Shown in pieces: positions 7,012-10,639 of a DNA stretch of 10,639 nt. The notes below the pieces were generated by a model. It made no database searches. It was not told the origin of the DNA and was given only the letters and a program-made list of their open reading frames with translations. Origin of the DNA: an uncultured Planctomycetaceae bacterium (GTDB lineage Bacteria > Planctomycetota > Planctomycetia > Pirellulales > UBA1268); the NCBI GenBank assembly GCA_903885855.1, contig CAISKG010000562.1, forward strand, positions 1 to 10,639, read 5' to 3'. The number at the start of each line of letters is the position of its first letter. Position 1 is the first letter of the stretch. The position numbers and the translations under genes were made by a program.

Positions 7012-8897
7012 GCATCGAGCTCCCGGGCGCCGTCGAGGAGGAGCCGCCGCGCCCGGGCCACCTCCTCGCGCGATCCGGCGGCGGCGCGGCGCTCGACCAC
7101 CTCGAGGCGGTCGCCGAGCACGACGTCGTGCAGCGTGCCGGTGAGGACGCGGCTGCGCTCCGCCGACCAGCCGGCGAAGAGCCGCTCAACGAGGGGGCGG
7201 ATGCCCGCCACCGTCAGCCCGAGCACCCCCTCCCCCACCAGCGGCGCCGCCGCCCAGACCACGTAGTCGAACGACGTGTGCACGAGAGTCGAGATGCCGT
7301 GCCCGGCCGCGGCGGCCGCCGGCACGGCGGCGGCGCCCGCCACGAGCAGCCCCACGGTGATGCAGGGGCGGGCCACGGAGCCGACGCTCAAGCCGGTGAG
7401 CACGACGCGCAGGACGTTGGGATTCTCGGAGGAGAAGCGGTCGAGCTCGGTGCGCACGAACGTCCGGTAATCGTCGGAGATCATCGGCAGCGCGGCGTGG
7501 CGGCGCTCGAGCTCGGCGTACCAGGCGGCGCGGTCGCCGGCGACGAGCGTGGGCCCGAGCACCGCCGCCAGCCGGGGGTCGCGCCGCGCGGCGCCGTCGA
7601 GGCGGTCGATGAAATCGGCCAGCCCCGCCTTGAGGGCGCGCAGCTCCTCGGCGGCGAATTCGTCACGCCGATCCTCCGCCGAGCGCAGCAGCCCCGCCCT
7701 CCGCCCCAGCCAGGCCATGCCCCCGGAGGCGGCGCGGTAGACGCGCGACAGGCCGACGTCGATCCGCGAGCGCCGCGGCTCGAGCCAGTTCCAGATCTCG
7801 TTCCACACCAGATCGCCCGGCGCGGCGGGGAGCTCGACGCGCACCCGCGCTTCCTCGGCGAGCAGCCGCCGCGAGTCCTGCCAGCCGCGGGAGGCGGCCT
7901 CGATCCGGTCGAGCCAGGCTCCCATGCCGGCCTGCGGGTCGACCACCACGCGGAAGGCCCCGCGCATCGCCCGGACCTTGATGCGGTCGAAATCGGCGCC
8001 GGCCAGCTCGGCCGCCAGATCCACCGGACCGGCGGCCGGCGCCCCGCCGACGAGCTCCGGCAGGGGATGAAACTCGATCGTGGCCGCCGCGGCGCGGGCG
8101 AAGTCATGGGGCACGGCGTAGACCGCCAGCGGCGCCGCGCCGGTCTCGGCGACGAACGTCGCCAGCCAGCCGCCGATCCGCCCGCGCTGGGCCGGCCAGT
8201 CGACCATGTTGAAGACCACCACCAGTGTCTTGCCGGCCGCGGCCGCGGCGGCGAAGAAGTCTCGCACCGCGGCGTCGTTGTACTTCTGCTGCGTGAGCAC
8301 CGCCACGATCACGTCGCAGGCGTTGCGGATCGCCTCGGCGCGCTGCCAGTTGCCGCGCAGGGTGCCGTCGACGTCGGGGGTGTCGACGAGGATCAGCCGG
8401 GCCGGCTGCCGGCCGCCGGGGTCCTCGCGCCACACCACGACGTCGTCCCCCTCCGCGCCCCCCAGGGCGTCCTCCTCGTCGGCCCACGGTACCGGGGTGA
8501 AGCCGGGGAAGAGCGCCGCGAGGTCGACCCGCCCGCCGAGCGCGCGGGGCAGGCTCGCCACCGGCCGGCGCGTCCGCGCGGCTTCGGGCAGGGAACGGCT
8601 GATCTCGGCCCCCGCCAGCACGTTGGTGATCAGGCTCTTGCCGGTGTTGGTGCCCCCGCACACCGCGGCGACGAGCACCGGCTCGCCCCCCGCCTGCGGG
8701 CGGAGTTTGCCGAAGAGCTGCCCGCGCCAGTCGCCGCCGTCGATCGGGCCGGCGGCGTCGTCGGGCGGAGGCGGATCGACGCCGAGTTCCATCGCCAGCG
8801 GGAGGAGGCGTTCGGCGAGGTCGCACAGTTCCCCCACGCGGCCGGACCAGGCGGCATGGAGGGAGGCGTCGTCCGGCGGGGGATCGCGGGAGTCCAC
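7008..8897 (-). CDS. Membrane-anchored P-loop GTPase (first of a pair, first gene of operon)
   Basis: The 629-aa protein has P-loop GGTNTGKS (81-88), LILVDTPDVDG (168-178, G3), ACDVIVAVLTQQKYNDAAVRD (193-213) and, in the G4 position, VVVFNMVDW (226-234), where NMVD replaces NKxD. The N-terminal 70 residues are Pro/Asp-rich. A helical middle (about 300-490) leads to two hydrophobic segments (about 508-532 and 543-565) and a charged helical end. It shares with the next GTPase the P-loop form GGTxTGKS, the CDV...T.QKY block and the paired membrane segments, so the two are probably distant paralogues that may work as a heteromer. The start is GTG at 8897; a weak GGAG lies about 12 nt upstream, so a later start is possible but must precede the P-loop. 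The substrate and process are unknown; GTP hydrolysis is inferred from the motifs. Confidence 0.85.
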   Translation of the reverse strand: MDSRDPPPDDASLHAAWSGRVGELCDLAERLLPLAMELGVDPPPPDDAAGPIDGGDWRGQLFGKLRPQAGGEPVLVAAVCGGTNTGKSLITNVLAGAEISRSLPEAARTRRPVASLPRALGGRVDLAALFPGFTPVPWADEEDALGGAEGDDVVVWREDPGGRQPARLILVDTPDVDGTLRGNWQRAEAIRNACDVIVAVLTQQKYNDAAVRDFFAAAAAAGKTLVVVFNMVDWPAQRGRIGGWLATFVAETGAAPLAVYAVPHDFARAAAATIEFHPLPELVGGAPAAGPVDLAAELAGADFDRIKVRAMRGAFRVVVDPQAGMGAWLDRIEAASRGWQDSRRLLAEEARVRVELPAAPGDLVWNEIWNWLEPRRSRIDVGLSRVYRAASGGMAWLGRRAGLLRSAEDRRDEFAAEELRALKAGLADFIDRLDGAARRDPRLAAVLGPTLVAGDRAAWYAELERRHAALPMISDDYRTFVRTELDRFSSENPNVLRVVLTGLSVGSVARPCITVGLLVAGAAAVPAAAAAGHGISTLVHTSFDYVVWAAAPLVGEGVLGLTVAGIRPLVERLFAGWSAERSRVLTGTLHDVVLGDRLEVVERRAAAGSREEVARARRLLLDGARELDA

Positions 8898-8930
8898 GGG
8901 TGCGGTTCGCTCCGACCGTCGAGGCGGGGG

Positions 8931-8992
8931 GGCACCGCCCGCGGAGGGTCACCCGGGCGGCGGTGCCGCGGCTCGTTGCCGGACGGCACCGC
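8931..8992. repeat. Three alternating copies of an octamer in the divergent intergenic region
   Basis: GGCACCGC occurs at 8931-8938 and 8985-8992, and its complement GCGGTGCC at 8960-8967. The middle copy can pair with the left copy (9 bp, 8931-8939 with 8959-8967, enclosing a smaller palindrome GGGTCACCC at 8946-8954) or with the right copy (9 bp, 8960-8968 with 8984-8992), but not both. The element lies in the probable leader of the minus-strand GTPase operon and overlaps the plus-strand promoter candidate. It could be an RNA switch or a protein-binding operator; the sequence alone does not decide. Confidence 0.6.
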
Positions 8993-9004
8993 ACGCGCTA
9001 CACT
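8976..9004 (+). promoter_or_regulatory. Candidate sigma-70 promoter for the MBL-fold hydrolase gene
   Basis: TTGCCG (8976-8981, four of six matches) is separated by 17 nt from TACACT (8999-9004, four of six). The -10 hexamer is the same as that of the riboswitch promoter at 1475-1480. Transcription would begin near 9011, giving a leader of about 130 nt. The right arm of the alternating repeat lies inside the spacer, so a repressor bound there could block it. Confidence 0.45.
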
Positions 9005-9111
9005 CCGGTGATCCGTTCTTCCCGCGGCGTCCCGTCAAGTGTGTGCTGCGGTGCCCCGGGCCGCAAACCCGCCACGCTCCCGGGCCATCGGGCACGCCCC
9101 GCGCGGGTCGT

Positions 9112-9134
9112 CCCCCTCCCGCCCCCGCCCCCCC
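9112..9134 (-). other. G-quadruplex-capable tract just upstream of the MBL-fold gene
   Basis: The minus strand reads G7-C-G5-C-G3-A-G5, four G-runs with single-base loops, a strong quadruplex pattern. The coding strand is correspondingly C-rich. It ends 8 bp before the ATG at 9143 and replaces any SD sequence. The pattern is seen directly; folding in the cell and any role are unproven. Confidence 0.5.
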
Positions 9135-9142
9135 GTCGCACG

Positions 9143-9943
9143 ATGCTCCAGCGCCGCCCGCTCTTTCCCGGTGTCATCGAGATGAACCACCAGGCGGGGT
9201 GGCGGATCGGCTGCAACGTGTACCTCGTCCACGACGACCGGGAGTGGATCCTCGTCGACATCGGCTACGCCGAGAACGTCGACGAGATCGTGGAGATGAT
9301 CCGGCAGATGGATTTCCCCCTCTCCGCCTGCCGGGCGCTGGTGGCCACGCACGCCGACGTGGATCACATCCAGGGCCTCGCCAAGGCCAAGGCGCTGCTC
9401 AAGGCCCCGATCCTCGCCCATCCCGCGGCGGTGGAGGCGCTCGAGAGCGGCGACCGGATCAAGACCTTCGCCGAGATCGCCGCGCAGAACGTCCACATGG
9501 AGATGCCGGCGGTGAAGGTCGATCGCACGGTCGTCGACGGCGACGAGATCGCCGTGGGGACCCGCCGGCTGCGCGTCTGGCACACCCCCGGGCACACCGA
9601 CAGCCAACTCGCCTTCCGCCTCGACGACCTGCTCCTCTCCGGCGACAACATCTACCGCGACGGCTCCGTGGGCGCCATCGACGCCCACCACGGCAGCGAC
9701 ATCCCGTCCTTCATCCGCTCGCTCGAGCGGATCGCCGCCAGCGACGTGGGCTGGCTGCTGCCGAGCCACGGACCGATCTTCCGCCGCGACGACGTGCTGC
9801 TGACGCGGACGATCGAACGCCTCCGCGGCTACCTCTCGCTGGCCGACTTCGGCACCTGCGCGCCCGACTGGCCGCTGCTCGAGGAATGGGACCGCGAACT
9901 CGCCGAGGGATTCTCCCCCGGCGCCGATCGCGGCGGCGCCTGA
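9143..9943 (+). CDS. MBL-fold metallo-hydrolase with variant HxDxDH motif
   Basis: The 266-aa protein has the metallo-beta-lactamase fold: substrate-independent strands at NVYLVHDDREWILVDIG (25-41), motif THADVDHIQG (69-78), HTPGHTD (147-153), LLLSGDN (163-169) and LLPSHGP (205-211). Probable metal ligands are H70, D74, H75, H151, D168 and H209. Position 72, normally the second His of HxHxDH, is Asp. The middle part with GHTDSQL and SGDN resembles glyoxalase II/YcbL-like hydrolases, but the substrate cannot be deduced. No signal peptide is seen, so it is probably cytoplasmic. The ATG at 9143 is chosen because MLQRRPLFPGVIEMN looks like the usual start of such proteins; there is no SD. ATG 9182 is an alternative. 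The in-frame extension back to 8900 is Pro/Arg-rich and contains the promoter, so it is rejected. Confidence 0.9.
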   Translation: MLQRRPLFPGVIEMNHQAGWRIGCNVYLVHDDREWILVDIGYAENVDEIVEMIRQMDFPLSACRALVATHADVDHIQGLAKAKALLKAPILAHPAAVEALESGDRIKTFAEIAAQNVHMEMPAVKVDRTVVDGDEIAVGTRRLRVWHTPGHTDSQLAFRLDDLLLSGDNIYRDGSVGAIDAHHGSDIPSFIRSLERIAASDVGWLLPSHGPIFRRDDVLLTRTIERLRGYLSLADFGTCAPDWPLLEEWDRELAEGFSPGADRGGA

Positions 9944-10090
9944 TCCCCGCGGGCCGACGTCGGCACCCGGGCGCCCGACCCTGACGGTTTTTCCGTGAAG
10001 AACGGTCGTGCCGTCGGTCGATACCTCCCCTGCCGAACCCGTGTCCGGCCCCGTCGCGCCCGCGCCTCTCCGGAGGCCCGGCCCGGCGAT

Positions 10091-10123
10091 GGGGCGGCGG
10101 GGGCGGCGGGGGGTTCCAGGGGG
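10091..10123 (+). other. G-quadruplex-capable tract in the leader of the small secreted protein gene
   Basis: On the plus (mRNA-like) strand G4, G5, G6 and G5 runs are separated by CGGC, CGGC and TTCCA, and a further run of eight G lies at 10143-10150, eight bases before the start codon. An RNA quadruplex here could affect translation. The last G run may itself serve as a crude ribosome binding site. Role not demonstrated. Confidence 0.5.
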
Positions 10124-10158
10124 AGCCTCCCGACCGATGGCAGGGGGGGGTCCTTCGC

Positions 10159-10515
10159 ATGAAACGCCAGTTGCTCGCCGCGGTCGTCGTGGCCGCGGCC
10201 TCGTTCCTCGCCGGCACGCGCGCCGAAGCCCAGCAGGGCTGGGGCGGCCAGCCCTACGGCGGTCCCAAGGCCTTCGGGGGAACGTGGGGGCAGTCGGCCG
10301 CCGCGCCCGACTGGAACCGCTTCTACCACTATCCCTACGTGTGGTATCCGCAGAACTTCTACTCCGACGGCTACTACCGCAGCGCCAACGACCTCTACTA
10401 CCGCTATCCGGCGGAGATGCGCGTGCCGGTGTACAACCGCCAGTGGCACAACGAATACCCGAAGTCGCGGCGCTACCACCCCTTCGGCCACCACTTCCAT
10501 CTGGACGTGTTCTGA
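10159..10515 (+). CDS. Small secreted Tyr/Trp-rich protein (planctomycete-type conserved protein)
   Basis: The 118-aa protein begins with a signal peptide (MKRQLLAAVVVAAASFLAG, cleavage likely after AEA at residue 24). The mature part has a Gly-rich stretch (27-45) and then an aromatic-rich domain with 14 Tyr and 5 Trp in the whole protein: DWNRFYHYPYVWYPQNFYS (51-69), LYYRYPAEMRVPVYN (79-93) and RYHPFGHHFHLDVF (105-118). I recall similar short proteins in planctomycetes, sometimes annotated as putative calmodulin-binding protein; that name has no visible basis here. Export to the periplasm or cell surface is likely; function unknown. The start has a G-run 8 nt upstream instead of a clean SD. 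It lies 215 bp after the MBL-fold gene and may have its own promoter, though I see none that convinces. Confidence 0.85.
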   Translation: MKRQLLAAVVVAAASFLAGTRAEAQQGWGGQPYGGPKAFGGTWGQSAAAPDWNRFYHYPYVWYPQNFYSDGYYRSANDLYYRYPAEMRVPVYNRQWHNEYPKSRRYHPFGHHFHLDVF

Positions 10516-10535
10516 TTCCGACGCGTCCGCCGGCC

Positions 10536-10573
10536 CCGGCCTCCGTCGCGCCCCCGGGTGACGCGGAGGCCGG
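10536..10573 (+). terminator. Possible transcription terminator hairpin after the small secreted protein gene
   Basis: A perfect 10-bp stem (CCGGCCTCCG, 10536-10545, with CGGAGGCCGG, 10564-10573) lies 20 nt after the stop codon. It has no following T run, so termination by this hairpin is plausible only as a GC-rich, non-canonical type. Confidence 0.4.
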
Positions 10574-10591
10574 CGCCGCACGGGCAGGCCC

Positions 10592-10623
10592 CCGCCGCGC
10601 ACGCCTGTCGGGCGGCGCGGCGG
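10592..10623. repeat. Second GC-rich inverted repeat near the right edge
   Basis: CCGCCGCGC (10592-10600) pairs with GCGCGGCGG (10615-10623) over 9 bp with a 14-nt loop. It stands in tandem with the preceding hairpin and may be part of the same transcription end. No gene is visible from 10516 to 10639. Confidence 0.35.
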
Positions 10624-10639
10624 CCGTGGTCAGCCGACC

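Noticed and set aside
3662..7144. Very long plus-strand open frame (1160 codons) opposite the ABC and GTPase genes
   Set aside because: The translation is Arg/Ala/Pro-rich with no domain; it is an antisense shadow of strongly supported minus-strand genes in high-GC DNA. The frames at 5512-7266, 7128-9011 and 8206-9984 are dismissed for the same reason.
8900..9142. N-terminal extension of the MBL-fold protein to a 347-residue product
   Set aside because: The extension is Arg/Pro-rich without similarity to the fold and covers the inverted repeats, promoter candidate and C-rich tract.
9944..10158. Terminator or promoter between the MBL-fold and small secreted protein genes
   Set aside because: GCCGACGTCGGC at about 9954 is a loopless palindrome and the T5 near 9985 does not follow a stem; no -35/-10 pair with acceptable matches was found.

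Overview
The window looks like chromosomal DNA from a high-GC planctomycete, probably of the Pirellulales type. The main evidence is a DUF1559 pseudopilin-like protein with the H-X9-DG tail motif, which is strongly expanded in that phylum. A small Tyr/Trp-rich secreted protein and weak or absent Shine-Dalgarno (SD) sequences fit the same picture. Taxonomy is inferred from gene content only. No insertion sequence, phage gene, tRNA, rRNA or CRISPR array is visible.

Left part (1-1502, minus strand): a TTGACA-N16-TACACT promoter leads directly into a 261-nt cobalamin (B12) riboswitch. About 185 nt of leader follow, then the DUF1559 gene. The start of a further gene, possibly a SAM-dependent methyltransferase, overlaps its stop and runs off the left edge. 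The SD of the DUF1559 gene lies inside a small hairpin, which would suit translational control by the riboswitch.

Second part (about 1503-2942, plus strand): a hairpin-rich non-coding leader precedes a secreted 307-aa protein with 41 cysteines, built from AGNGC repeats and two lysine/histidine-rich linkers. A textbook intrinsic terminator closes this unit.

Third part (2958-8897, minus strand): a tight four-gene operon. In transcription order it holds two membrane-anchored P-loop GTPases of about 600 aa, a polar amino acid ABC transporter protein in which the substrate-binding domain is fused to the permease, and the cognate ATPase. The first three genes are joined by ATGA stop/start overlaps and the ATPase follows after 23 bp. 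Coupling a GTPase pair to an amino acid importer is the most unusual gene arrangement here.

Right part (8898-10639): a divergent intergenic region holds three copies of an octamer (GGCACCGC or its complement) that can form two mutually exclusive hairpins, plus a plausible plus-strand promoter. It is followed by a metallo-beta-lactamase (MBL)-fold hydrolase gene with a variant HxDxDH motif, a G-quadruplex-capable leader, a small secreted aromatic-rich protein and two GC-rich hairpins. The strongest novelty candidates are the B12 riboswitch in front of a pseudopilin-like gene and the GTPase-ABC operon.
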